DNA of 21,735 nucleotides, taken from the NCBI GenBank assembly GCA_964436125.1, contig CAYTBT010000039.1, forward strand, positions 1-21,735, given 5' to 3'. Source of the DNA: CAYRFF01 sp964436125. Lineage in GTDB: Bacteria > Bacteroidota > Bacteroidia > Chitinophagales > Saprospiraceae. Below are positions 1-7,240 of this stretch, piece by piece (within the stretch, counting starts at the first letter, position 1; every line of letters starts with the position of its first letter). The position numbers and the translations under genes are program-made. The notes beneath the pieces are model-generated. The model ran no database searches, was not told where the DNA came from, and worked only from the letters and a program-made list of their open reading frames with translations.

Positions 1-164
1 ACGATGTACAAGGACGCGTTGAGTACACAAGTACAAGCACGTATGAAGCAGGTACCAATACGGTAAGAATTGATCGTACTGAATTAGGTGCTGCAGGTCT
101 TAAGTACTACACATTGAAGAGTGGTGAGTACACTGCCACCAAGAAGATGATAATCATCAAGTAA
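1..164 (+). CDS. 3' end of a secreted protein with type IX secretion C-terminal sorting domain (partial)
   Basis: The gene enters from the left edge, so only its last 53 codons are visible, read in the frame that starts at base 3 and stops with TAA at 162-164. The peptide contains VRIDRTELGAAGLKYYTLKS, then SGEYTATKKMIIIK at the end. A beta-strand pattern of 'G.YYYTL.SGEYTATKKMIIIK' type is the hallmark of the T9SS type A sorting domain (TIGR04183-like), which is recognised by the Por/Sec type IX machinery and is cleaved or anchored at the cell surface. The passenger protein lies outside the window, so its function cannot be given. The ending in basic residues and hydrophobic Ile fits the family. 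Confidence is high for the domain and nil for the passenger. Confidence 0.82.
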   Translation, partial: DVQGRVEYTSTSTYEAGTNTVRIDRTELGAAGLKYYTLKSGEYTATKKMIIIK

Positions 165-213
165 GGAAGATGAGATGAATGAAAGATGAAAATTCATCTG
201 GATTCATAAATCA

Positions 214-252
214 AGAAAAGCCTATTTCAGAGAATCTGAAATAGGCTTTTCT
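214..252 (+). terminator. Perfect 18-bp hairpin terminator, probably bidirectional
   Basis: Arms 214-231 and 235-252 are exact reverse complements with a 3-nt loop (GAA). The stem ends in a T-rich run (TTTTCT) on the plus strand and, by symmetry, on the minus strand. It lies 50 nt after the stop of the T9SS-cargo gene. The amidase gene further right is convergent with it, so the hairpin could stop transcription from both sides. Confidence 0.88.
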
Positions 253-748
253 AATTATATGCTTGTCCATTTTTACTGTGTGCTATTTGACTTATGTGTT
301 TACATATTCCATTGAATTAAACCTCCGTACAGATTTTATTCTTCAAGCATAAAGATGACGAAGGAACTTAGGATAAGTATTGTTATCGATGCGTATGGGT
401 GATTGGGCTTGTTTTTCACTTTTTTATTGTTAAAGCTGAGTTGTTGTGCTTAAGTCTTATGATGCTATTATTGCGGCCTACTTTTATCCCGGAAACGGAG
501 TAATCCTTCATTATAAGCGCAAATTCTGAGCTTAATGGCATCAGATTTGGATTTATGGAGGATAGAAAGGGTTTAAAGCCGGAGAATACCTTTGGTGAAT
601 ACATGCAAATCCACGGTTTGTCGTTCATGGCATACGATATTGATAAATGAGCTAGAACAGGAAAAATATTTGCGGAAGCTTATACTGGATAAGTCCCATC
701 ATAATGCGCATTTCTATTGAGCCTTGAGCAATGGTGACAAGAGAGAGA
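253..748. other. Gene-free stretch between convergent genes
   Basis: I see no supported gene here. The longest reading frame is 70 codons on the minus strand (416-628). It has no recognisable domain, signal peptide or clear promoter, and resembles no family I know. Composition is AT-rich, like the other spacers. It may be 3' untranslated sequence of the minus-strand amidase or decayed coding DNA. Confidence 0.5.
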
Positions 749-1930
749 TTAATTGATAGCAATGGAATGAGTTTCCTGCGACTGTATCGCTCTTATAAGG
801 CCTAGATAAATCCAGTCTGCAAGAGCTTGTCGATTACTCTTAAGAATAAGTCTCTTCTGGTCGTGTGAATTTCTGATATTTCCGAGTTCAATAAAAACAC
901 CGGGAAGGACAGTTTCACGCAATACATAGAGATTGCGCGTATCAATGTGGCCATAGTAGTCGCCACTTTGTCGATAAATCTGGTATTTATCCTCAAATGT
1001 ATCACGGAGATTGCTCGCAAGGAGCTTGCCGCGCTCACTGTTCTTATAATACATAAAGAAAACATCCAGTCGCTGGTTCTTGGGTCTGGAATCAACGTGT
1101 ATCATAACAGCAGTCTGCTGAATGTAGTTTTTCTTGAGATTGGTATAATAGAGGTCGTTTATATAGTCGGTACGTTGATGAAGTCGAGCAACCTGATCGA
1201 GAGGAATTGATTCACCGCGGACGAGCTCATCGTAATCACACTCGAGAATCTTCTCATCTCTTATCCCATCATCCGGATCCTGCATAATAACATAGACCTT
1301 GGCTCCGTGCTCCATTAATTTGCGGGCAAGCCTTAAAATAACATCATAGGCATATTCATCCTCACAGAGATCGTGCCCTCTATATTTTCCCATTGCTCCG
1401 GGGTCCGGGCCACCATGGCCACTGACGAGATAATAAACCCTATCTTTCAAGGAATGATCGATCACAGCCACGCGCTCGTGCTCTTTGCCAAAATAGGGGA
1501 CAATAAGCTCATCATCTTCTTTCTGGAGGTGTTCACAATGGAGATACTGATATGGAACCCACAAGATATTGCTCAGCCGGTAATCGGTCTGTCGTATTCC
1601 TTCTTCCAGCAAGTTGAGATTGTATTTCTGAATATTCACAGCATTGGCATAATTGTCGTTGCCTATTGTAGAACGTATGCTCGTTCCATTGTATTTGTAA
1701 ATCTTAACCGGAAGTTTATAGGAGACATTCAAGAATAATGGATCTCGACTCGTTAAGTCATTCAAGGCATAAAACTTATTAAAGTTACACTGAGAACCAT
1801 TGAGATTAAAGCGTGCGAGAAAGGCATAAATCCCTTCACCTTCTTGTGGCTGTGCTTCAAAATAATAGGGCTCTTGCGCTAAGCCAAGCTGAAACCCCAT
1901 GACGATTGAGAGTAGAACGATATATTTCAT
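749..1930 (-). CDS. Secreted N-acetylmuramoyl-L-alanine amidase (Amidase_3 family)
   Basis: The 393-residue protein should hydrolyse the bond between N-acetylmuramic acid and L-alanine of peptidoglycan in the periplasm. Residues 1-18 form a signal peptide ending LGLAQ. Residues about 30-145 form an N-terminal region with a LysM-like pattern (GEGIYAFLARFNL, then SYKLPVKIYKYNG), which may bind the wall. The catalytic domain runs from about 163 to 385. Zinc-site residues are visible: H172 in SGHGGPDPGAMG, E190 in CEDEYAYDV, H278 in MIHVDSR, and the catalytic-type Glu E348 in FIELGNIRN. All key residues are present and the domain is full length. ATG was chosen as start because it opens the signal peptide directly. 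The gene stands alone on the minus strand, divergent from ccmB. Family is sure; LysM assignment is an inference. Confidence 0.9.
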   Translation of the reverse strand: MKYIVLLSIVMGFQLGLAQEPYYFEAQPQEGEGIYAFLARFNLNGSQCNFNKFYALNDLTSRDPLFLNVSYKLPVKIYKYNGTSIRSTIGNDNYANAVNIQKYNLNLLEEGIRQTDYRLSNILWVPYQYLHCEHLQKEDDELIVPYFGKEHERVAVIDHSLKDRVYYLVSGHGGPDPGAMGKYRGHDLCEDEYAYDVILRLARKLMEHGAKVYVIMQDPDDGIRDEKILECDYDELVRGESIPLDQVARLHQRTDYINDLYYTNLKKNYIQQTAVMIHVDSRPKNQRLDVFFMYYKNSERGKLLASNLRDTFEDKYQIYRQSGDYYGHIDTRNLYVLRETVLPGVFIELGNIRNSHDQKRLILKSNRQALADWIYLGLIRAIQSQETHSIAIN

Positions 1931-1953
1931 GACAATAAGCTATACTTTGAGTA

Positions 1954-1961
1954 CAAATATA
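1954..1961 (-). promoter_or_regulatory. Candidate -7 promoter box for the amidase gene
   Basis: Read on the minus strand this is TATATTTG, an exact match to the Bacteroidota -7 consensus TAnnTTTG, 23 nt upstream of the amidase ATG. I do not see a convincing -33 TTG at the expected distance, so this is only a candidate. Confidence 0.45.
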
Positions 1962-2066
1962 ATACAAATTATCAAAAAATGTAATATGTTTAATTATTTC
2001 TTTAGAAATAAATAGAGAAAAGCGGAAAACTCCTTACATATAAAGTGTAAAAGGAGAAGAATTAAT

Positions 2067-2074
2067 TACCTTTG
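2067..2074 (+). promoter_or_regulatory. Candidate -7 promoter box for the ccmBCD-gdh unit
   Basis: TACCTTTG matches TAnnTTTG exactly and is followed by GCC, as is common in Bacteroidota promoters. It lies 20 nt before the ATG chosen for ccmB, implying a very short leader. No clear -33 TTG is visible. Confidence 0.5.
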
Positions 2075-2094
2075 CCTAGCCATCGAAAGTGGAT

Positions 2095-2745
2095 ATGAAA
2101 GAATTTCTATACCTCATACAGAAAGATTTAACCCTTGAATTAAAGCAAAAACACCTCGTAGGAAGCGTATTACTCTACCTAGCAGGAATTTTATACATCA
2201 TAAACTTCCTTTTTCAAGAAATTCAAGTGCAGACCTGGACTGTATTATTCTGGATTATCGTACTTTTTTCATCCATTCAACTGAGTTTAAAAGGATATTT
2301 TTCAGAAGGAAAAGGCGTACAGATGATGTATTATCAACTGGCAGCGCCAGAGACAATATATTTATCCAAGTGGGTATATAATACCATATTGATAGTACTT
2401 ATTGAGGTATTGTGTACCATAGGCTTTCATCTTATCAGTCCGATAAGGCTGGAGAGTTATGGCGTTTTCAGCATTGTACTATTGCTGGCGGCGATGGGCT
2501 TGTCGGGCATAATGAGTTTTACATCGATACTTGTCAGTCATGCACCGATAAAGAGTACCTTGGTAAGTATTTTAAGTATCCCATTAATCTTACCTATACT
2601 TCTGGAGAGCATACAACTGACAGCGACCGTACTCGGTTTTATAGAAGATACAAGTCGATTTAAAGATTTTACATTATTATTAGCAATTGATATACTTATT
2701 CTTTCGGTTGGCTTAAGCTTATTTCCTTATCTTTGGCGTGAATAA
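2095..2745 (+). CDS. ccmB: Heme exporter / cytochrome c maturation permease CcmB
   Basis: The product is a 216-residue inner-membrane protein, the permease subunit of the CcmABC(D) complex that handles heme during c-type cytochrome maturation. It begins MKEFLYLIQKDLTLELKQK, the amphipathic 'KDL..E.' start typical of CcmB, followed by about six hydrophobic helices (around 22-40, 48-66, 92-114, 124-146, 152-175 and 190-212). Length matches the family (about 220). A GTG two codons earlier (2089) is also in frame; ATG 2095 was preferred because it gives the family-like N-terminus and a longer gap to the candidate promoter. The stop lies 10 nt before the next gene's chosen ATG. CcmA, the ATPase, is not in the window and must be encoded elsewhere if the complex is complete. 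Confidence 0.88.
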   Translation: MKEFLYLIQKDLTLELKQKHLVGSVLLYLAGILYIINFLFQEIQVQTWTVLFWIIVLFSSIQLSLKGYFSEGKGVQMMYYQLAAPETIYLSKWVYNTILIVLIEVLCTIGFHLISPIRLESYGVFSIVLLLAAMGLSGIMSFTSILVSHAPIKSTLVSILSIPLILPILLESIQLTATVLGFIEDTSRFKDFTLLLAIDILILSVGLSLFPYLWRE

Positions 2746-2755
2746 GAAGAACGAT

Positions 2756-3829
2756 ATGCATATACGGTGGTGGAAATATCTCGCAGTAATTATCTTGATT
2801 TATACCTTTATCGGAGGCATGCTTATTCCATTGGGTCCGGGAGTCAGCAGTTCGGAACTTGCGCAATCGGAAACAGGGAAGCACCTAGATTTACAGATAA
2901 AGACTTATAATATACCGCAATACACAGGGCTTGAGGGCTATCTGCGCTTGGATTCTTTTTTGCTTAAAGCAAATGACATCCGCGTAAAAAATTCAGCCAC
3001 CAATACATTGGTTCTGGGATTTGATCTTCCGCCATACCTTCCGGTGAAAGATACGCAGGTTGACGCTTCCTTAATTGTATTTCAGCCGGAGAGCGGATCG
3101 GCGATTCTGCCCACGGCGGTATTTTTAAAGCAATCTGAAGTAAATGTTAAAGCGGGGAGAGCATCCTGGAGTCGCGATGATGTACTCGCCGGAAAGGACT
3201 TGGTCGGGGGATTCCATTTTCCCTATCGGAGTATTCTTTATGAAACCATAAGAAACACCTACTTTCACGTTCCGATGTGGTTTGCGATGATTACGATGTT
3301 TACAATCAGTGGAGTAATGAGTATACTCTATCTTATGAAAGGGAAGACGACTTATGACTTATCGATATTAAATTTCAACAGGACGGGTGTACTCTTTGGT
3401 TTATTGGGCTTGACGACAGGCATGATATGGGCGCGATATACCTGGGGAGAATTCTGGAGTTCTGACATCAAGCAGAACATGGCGGCCATCTGTCTGTTAA
3501 TCTATGGAGGTTACTTTGTCTTGCGTGCAACGGTGGATGATATAGACAAGAAAAGACGCATTACAGCAGTTTTTAATATATTTGCTTATATTGCGATGAT
3601 TCCCTTGCTATTTGTCATACCGAGGATGACCGATTCATTGCATCCGGGTAGTGGCGGAAATCCGGCCATGGGCGGTCAAGACCTTGATAATACAATGAGG
3701 ATGATATTTTATCCTGCAATAATAGGATGGATATTGATGGGACTGTGGATCAGTGAGGTAGGAAAGCGATATAGCCATGTAAAGACACGATTTTTAACAC
3801 AGTTATATGAAAACAAAGAAAAGCATTAA
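2756..3829 (+). CDS. ccmC: Heme lyase/handling protein CcmC (CcsA superfamily), Bacteroidota type
   Basis: The 357-residue membrane protein presents heme to the chaperone CcmE in the CCM pathway. After a first helix (WWKYLAVIILIYTFIGGMLI) comes a periplasmic region of about 140 residues not found in proteobacterial CcmC, then FHVPMW, where the His is a heme ligand in the family, and further helices. The tryptophan-rich WWD-type motif is seen as WARYTWGEFWSSDIKQN, and the second ligand His is in TDSLHPG. I recall a similar insert and a C-terminal 'GGQDLDNTMRM.FYPAIIGW' stretch in other Bacteroidota homologues. An in-frame GTG at 2738 would add six residues and overlap ccmB by 8 nt; ATG 2756 gives the family-like start just before WWK. 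The 3' end overlaps the next gene by 23 nt. Confidence 0.88.
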   Translation: MHIRWWKYLAVIILIYTFIGGMLIPLGPGVSSSELAQSETGKHLDLQIKTYNIPQYTGLEGYLRLDSFLLKANDIRVKNSATNTLVLGFDLPPYLPVKDTQVDASLIVFQPESGSAILPTAVFLKQSEVNVKAGRASWSRDDVLAGKDLVGGFHFPYRSILYETIRNTYFHVPMWFAMITMFTISGVMSILYLMKGKTTYDLSILNFNRTGVLFGLLGLTTGMIWARYTWGEFWSSDIKQNMAAICLLIYGGYFVLRATVDDIDKKRRITAVFNIFAYIAMIPLLFVIPRMTDSLHPGSGGNPAMGGQDLDNTMRMIFYPAIIGWILMGLWISEVGKRYSHVKTRFLTQLYENKEKH

Positions 3830-4025
3830 AATACTTCCACTCATAACTTTTATGTTATTTGCTGCCGATGCATACGCAGCTTCCGGTGATTTTATGCAGA
3901 ATATCGGAAAGATTTACGTAGTAGTAGCAGTAATAGTGATGATATTTATAGGTATTGTCATATATTTGATACGTTTGGAGGGGAAAATTAAAAAATTAGA
4001 AAAATTGATTGAAGATGAGCAATAA
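3807..4025 (+). CDS. ccmD: CcmD-like small membrane protein
   Basis: This 72-residue protein has a signal-like or first hydrophobic segment (ILPLITFMLFAADAYAA), then a clear transmembrane helix (IYVVVAVIVMIFIGIVIYLI) and a charged C-terminal amphipathic helix (RLEGKIKKLEKLIEDEQ). Size, topology and position directly after ccmC fit the CcmD family, which in other bacteria stabilises CcmC and helps release CcmE from the complex. Sequence conservation in CcmD is always weak, so the call rests on context and architecture. It overlaps ccmC by 23 nt and the next gene by 11 nt, showing translational coupling. Confidence 0.75.
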   Translation: MKTKKSIKILPLITFMLFAADAYAASGDFMQNIGKIYVVVAVIVMIFIGIVIYLIRLEGKIKKLEKLIEDEQ

Positions 4026-5433
4026 AACCATGAGTTTTTTGGACAGCGTCTCGTTGAACTTTGATCGAGCGGCTGCAGCACTAGACATTCCTAAGGGGCT
4101 ACTAGAACAGATTAAGGTCTGTAATAATGTATATCAGATGAGATTTCCCGCTCGGATAGGTAATTCTATTCAAGTGATTGAAGCTTATCGGGTACAACAT
4201 TCCCATCACCGACTTCCTACCAAAGGTGGTGTGCGTTTCAGCATACACGTGAACCAGGAAGAAGTAATGGCACTAGCTTCCTTGATGACGTACAAATGTG
4301 CACTTGTCGACGTGCCATTTGGTGGTGCCAAGGGCGGTGTAAAAATCGATCCACGGGCATACACTGTCGATCAGCTGGAAAGAATCACAAGAAGATACAC
4401 GACAGAGTTGATACGGAAGAATTTTATAGGGCCTGGAATCGACGTTCCTGCACCTGACTACGGTACTGGAGCACGTGAGATGGCGTGGATCCTCGATACA
4501 TATATGGCTTTCTCCAATGGAGATACCGACCAGCTCGCCTGCGTAACCGGTAAGCCTGTAGGGCAGAATGGAATCCGCGGGAGAAGCGGAGCAACGGGAC
4601 GCGGTGTCTATTATGGGATAAGAGAAGCTTGCGACAATGAAGAAGAAATGAAGCGCTTAGGCCTGAAAAAGGGACTCGCAGGAAAGACTATGGTCATCCA
4701 AGGTCTCGGTAATGTGGGAAGAAGTGCAGCTACGATATGCCAGCAAGAAGGAGATGCCAAGATTATCGGTATTTCTGAATTTGAAGGTTCTATTTATGCT
4801 GAAAATGGCATCGATATACAGGAATTGTTGAAATTCCGTGAAGAAACCGGCTCAATAATCGGTTTCCCCGGCTCTGAAGAACTACCTTCTCGTGAAGCTG
4901 CTCTGGAGCTCGAATGCGATATCCTCGTACCGGCTGCCCTTGAAAATGTGATTACGCCGGATAATGCGCCGCGTATCAAAGCCAAAATCCTTGCTGAAGC
5001 CGCCAATGGACCGACAACGGCAGGCGCTGCTGATATGCTCGTGAAACGCGGTAGCTTGATTATTCCCGATATGTACTTGAATGCGGGTGGAGTTACCGTC
5101 TCTTACTTTGAATGGTTGAAAAACCTTTCACACATGAGATTCGGTCGTATGGAGAAACGCTTTAATCACAATACCTATGACGGTATCATAAGCACAATTG
5201 AAGACTTGACAGGGAAATCTGTGAGTGCCAAAGAGCGTAACTTTATTACCCGCGGTGCCGATGAAATCGATCTCGTAAATTCAGGACTCGAGGAGACGAT
5301 GATTACCGCTTATCATGAAATTATGGAAACGTATAAATCCAATGATAAGATTCATGATCTCCGCTCAGCGGCATTTGCCACCGCTCTGGAAAAAATCGCC
5401 AATGATTACAGAAATCTCGGTGTTTTCCCATAA
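4015..5433 (+). CDS. Glutamate dehydrogenase (Glu/Leu/Phe/Val dehydrogenase family)
   Basis: The cytosolic 472-residue enzyme should convert glutamate and NAD(P)+ to 2-oxoglutarate and ammonium. The dimerisation domain (about 20-190) has KGG at 70-72, MTYK ending at K94, the catalytic-type Lys106 in PFGGAKGG and Asp148 in PAPDYGT. The Rossmann domain has GLGNVG at 230-235 and an acidic residue after the second strand (E255), which favours NAD. The phrases AEAANGPTT and YLNAGGVTVSYFEWLKNL are very close to my recall of animal mitochondrial GDH, but the later antenna region seems shorter. ATG 4015 was preferred to the in-frame TTG two codons earlier; ATG 4030 is also possible. It overlaps ccmD by 11 nt and is followed by a terminator. 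Substrate could be another amino acid, but the close match to animal GDH makes glutamate most likely. Confidence 0.9.
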   Translation: MSNKTMSFLDSVSLNFDRAAAALDIPKGLLEQIKVCNNVYQMRFPARIGNSIQVIEAYRVQHSHHRLPTKGGVRFSIHVNQEEVMALASLMTYKCALVDVPFGGAKGGVKIDPRAYTVDQLERITRRYTTELIRKNFIGPGIDVPAPDYGTGAREMAWILDTYMAFSNGDTDQLACVTGKPVGQNGIRGRSGATGRGVYYGIREACDNEEEMKRLGLKKGLAGKTMVIQGLGNVGRSAATICQQEGDAKIIGISEFEGSIYAENGIDIQELLKFREETGSIIGFPGSEELPSREAALELECDILVPAALENVITPDNAPRIKAKILAEAANGPTTAGAADMLVKRGSLIIPDMYLNAGGVTVSYFEWLKNLSHMRFGRMEKRFNHNTYDGIISTIEDLTGKSVSAKERNFITRGADEIDLVNSGLEETMITAYHEIMETYKSNDKIHDLRSAAFATALEKIANDYRNLGVFP

Positions 5434-5820
5434 TCGTAAATATTGACAACATATACTTTTGTTGTTATGTGAAATGCGCTCCTAATAGATTGTTAATCTT
5501 TGCCATAAGATAAACTTTACATTGGGGTTTATGTCAATATCTAAGATTTTATAAATAGACAATTGAACAGGATGTTTACAAGAGTTTTTGTAAATGTCCT
5601 GTTTTATGTCTGCAGAATTGCCTGCTGGTTAAGCCAATCAACTTGCATGCGATAAAATGTACCTGATTATCACGGAACTTTTCTGCATAAATCAATAAAA
5701 AGTATAATAAATTAAAGAATTGTCGAAATATTTATAACAATACAGGGCAATCCTAGTTATAGTGTAAATGTGATGGAATAGATTACATATCCATATATCA
5801 TAATAAATTAACTTAAATAT
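5434..5820. other. AT-rich spacer between gdh and the Lrp-type regulator
   Basis: The 387-bp spacer holds a hairpin terminator (5566-5605) and a TACTTTTG box at 5454-5461 matching TAnnTTTG. If the box is active, it would give a short untranslated transcript of about 140 nt ending at the terminator. I find no reading frame worth calling. The last 200 nt before the regulator gene are strongly AT-rich and show no clear promoter consensus. Confidence 0.5.
5566..5605 (+). terminator. Rho-independent terminator after gdh
   Basis: Arms 5566-5581 and 5588-5603 form a 16-bp stem with two G-U pairs when read as plus-strand RNA, a 6-nt loop, and a T run (5602-5605). It lies about 130 nt after the gdh stop. 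The G-U pairs would be A-C mismatches on the other strand, so it should act mainly on plus-strand transcripts. Confidence 0.8.
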
Positions 5821-6300
5821 ATGACACCTAAAAAATTAGATAAGACTGATTTACACATCTTAAAAATCTTACAAGAAAATAGTAAAATTACCAATCTTGA
5901 ATTGTCCAAGCGCATCGGATTATCACCTGCTCCGACTCTGGAAAGGGTTAAGAAACTCGAGTCGCGCAACGTGATTGAGAGTTACCATGCCAAGATAAAT
6001 CCGGAGGCATTGCAACTTGATGTTCAGACATTTGTCCTCATTGACCTTGCCTGGAATAAGGAAAATGCACATGAATTATTCATCGAGTCTATCAAGGAGA
6101 TCCCCGAAATCGTAGAATGCTATCTGATTACCGGTGAAGCAGATGCGCTTATCAAGATAATCTGCGAGGATATTACTACCTATGAGCAGATCTTATTTAC
6201 AGCGCTGTCCAAGATAGAGGTGATTGAGCGGATGAAGACACTTATCACCTTGAGTCAGGTGAAAGAGACAGTCTTGCTTCCTTATGACTATAAAAGGTAA
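5821..6300 (+). CDS. Lrp/AsnC-family transcriptional regulator
   Basis: The 159-residue protein has the two-domain Lrp layout. Residues 5-52 form the winged helix-turn-helix (LDKTDLHILKILQENSKITN, then ELSKRIGLSPAPTLERVKKLE). Residues about 68-152 form the RAM effector-binding domain, including the ITGEADALIKI stretch that corresponds to the ligand-pocket turn. Proteins of this family bind amino acids and control amino-acid metabolism or transport. It is full length. The neighbouring glutamate dehydrogenase is a plausible target, but I see no operator to prove it. A TraB-like gene follows after 21 nt on the same strand, so the two are probably co-transcribed. No ribosome-binding site is visible, as usual in Bacteroidota. 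Confidence 0.92.
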   Translation: MTPKKLDKTDLHILKILQENSKITNLELSKRIGLSPAPTLERVKKLESRNVIESYHAKINPEALQLDVQTFVLIDLAWNKENAHELFIESIKEIPEIVECYLITGEADALIKIICEDITTYEQILFTALSKIEVIERMKTLITLSQVKETVLLPYDYKR

Positions 6301-6321
6301 GAGCAATCCCAATTCAACAGA

Positions 6322-7110
6322 ATGGCTAGGAATAGTGTCCTCTGGGAAATAGTTCCGCCTGATACACAGCGAGTCTCCGTGATTACAGGCAGCATGCATC
6401 TCAACACGGAGGCTGCTTTTAAGCATATAGATCTTATCCGCAATTATATGGATAAGTATGATGTGATAGCATTTGAGATTGATATGAACGCCGGCGAGGT
6501 AGGGATCCACGATTTTATTATCCCTGATGGATTAAAACTCCGCGATTTTCTTACCGGCCCGCAAGAAAGGAAGATAAAGCGGATTATTCAAGCCCATTTC
6601 CCGGTGCCTTATGCCTTGTGTACGGAAATTTATCCCTTATTTACGGTAAATATAATGACACAATTCCTCTTGAGCGATGGCCCCAAGTCATTCCTCGACG
6701 AGTATCTGTGGAAATATGCTAGCGGTGAACAGAAGGAAATTATCGGCCTTGAAGATGTTGAGACGCATTACAATGTATTGAGGACAATCCCCTTGAAATA
6801 CCAGGTAAAAGCCTTCAAAGACTTTATCTTTAATCTATCCAAGGTTAAAAAGGACTATAAGAAGCTTTCCGGGCTTTATGCAGCAGGAGAAATACATGCG
6901 ATTTACCGGGCATCACTCGCAACGCTAGGAAAAATGAAAGCTATGATGCTCTATGATCGCAATGCTATAATGACCCGGCGTATTATCGAAATTAATCAGA
7001 AGGGCAGGGCATTTATGGCGGTTGTCGGCGCAGCCCATCTTGCAGGAGCCTATGGCGTGCTCCATCATTTGCGGAAGCAAGGATATAAAATTACCGCGAT
7101 AAATGAATGA
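6322..7110 (+). CDS. TraB/GumN/TIKI-family protein (putative metal-dependent protease fold)
   Basis: The 262-residue protein carries the landmarks of the TraB/PrgY-GumN-TIKI family: SVITGSMHLN with H26, VIAFEID with E52, GLEDVETHY with E144, the RN pair at 213-214 and AVVGAAHLAGAYGVLHHLRK with H239 near the end. In this family the two GxxH motifs and a glutamate are thought to form a metal-dependent hydrolase site; animal TIKI members are proteases. Most GumN-type bacterial members have a signal peptide, but this one starts MARNSVLWEIV with no hydrophobic leader, suggesting a cytosolic protein or a start further upstream that I cannot find. It follows the Lrp-type gene by 21 nt. The physiological substrate is unknown. 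Confidence 0.75.
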   Translation: MARNSVLWEIVPPDTQRVSVITGSMHLNTEAAFKHIDLIRNYMDKYDVIAFEIDMNAGEVGIHDFIIPDGLKLRDFLTGPQERKIKRIIQAHFPVPYALCTEIYPLFTVNIMTQFLLSDGPKSFLDEYLWKYASGEQKEIIGLEDVETHYNVLRTIPLKYQVKAFKDFIFNLSKVKKDYKKLSGLYAAGEIHAIYRASLATLGKMKAMMLYDRNAIMTRRIIEINQKGRAFMAVVGAAHLAGAYGVLHHLRKQGYKITAINE

Positions 7111-7194
7111 GCTGACTTGACTTTTCCTCCTTGCGATAAGAAGAGCCCGTCACGCCCTGAAATTGTTAAAGCAGGTAAGTTTTAGCTACTCTTT

Positions 7195-7208
7195 TCAGAT
7201 GCATCTGA
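7195..7208. promoter_or_regulatory. 14-bp perfect palindrome upstream of the TonB-dependent receptor gene
   Basis: TCAGATGCATCTGA is a perfect inverted repeat, ending 32 nt before the receptor ATG. It is flanked by TTT and GAAA. Its place between a weak TAnnTTTG-like sequence (7177-7184, 7 of 8 matches) and the start codon would suit an operator or a short hairpin in the leader. No regulator is identified. Confidence 0.35.
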
Positions 7209-7240
7209 GAAATTGTCAATTGTTCACAAAGCGGTAAATA

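Noticed and set aside
416..628. 70-codon minus-strand reading frame in the first gene-free stretch
   Set aside because: It has no recognisable domain, signal peptide or promoter, and its length is within what chance gives in AT-rich DNA.
1373..1738. 121-codon plus-strand frame opposite the amidase gene
   Set aside because: It lies wholly inside the amidase gene, whose family and catalytic residues are clear; it is an antisense shadow.
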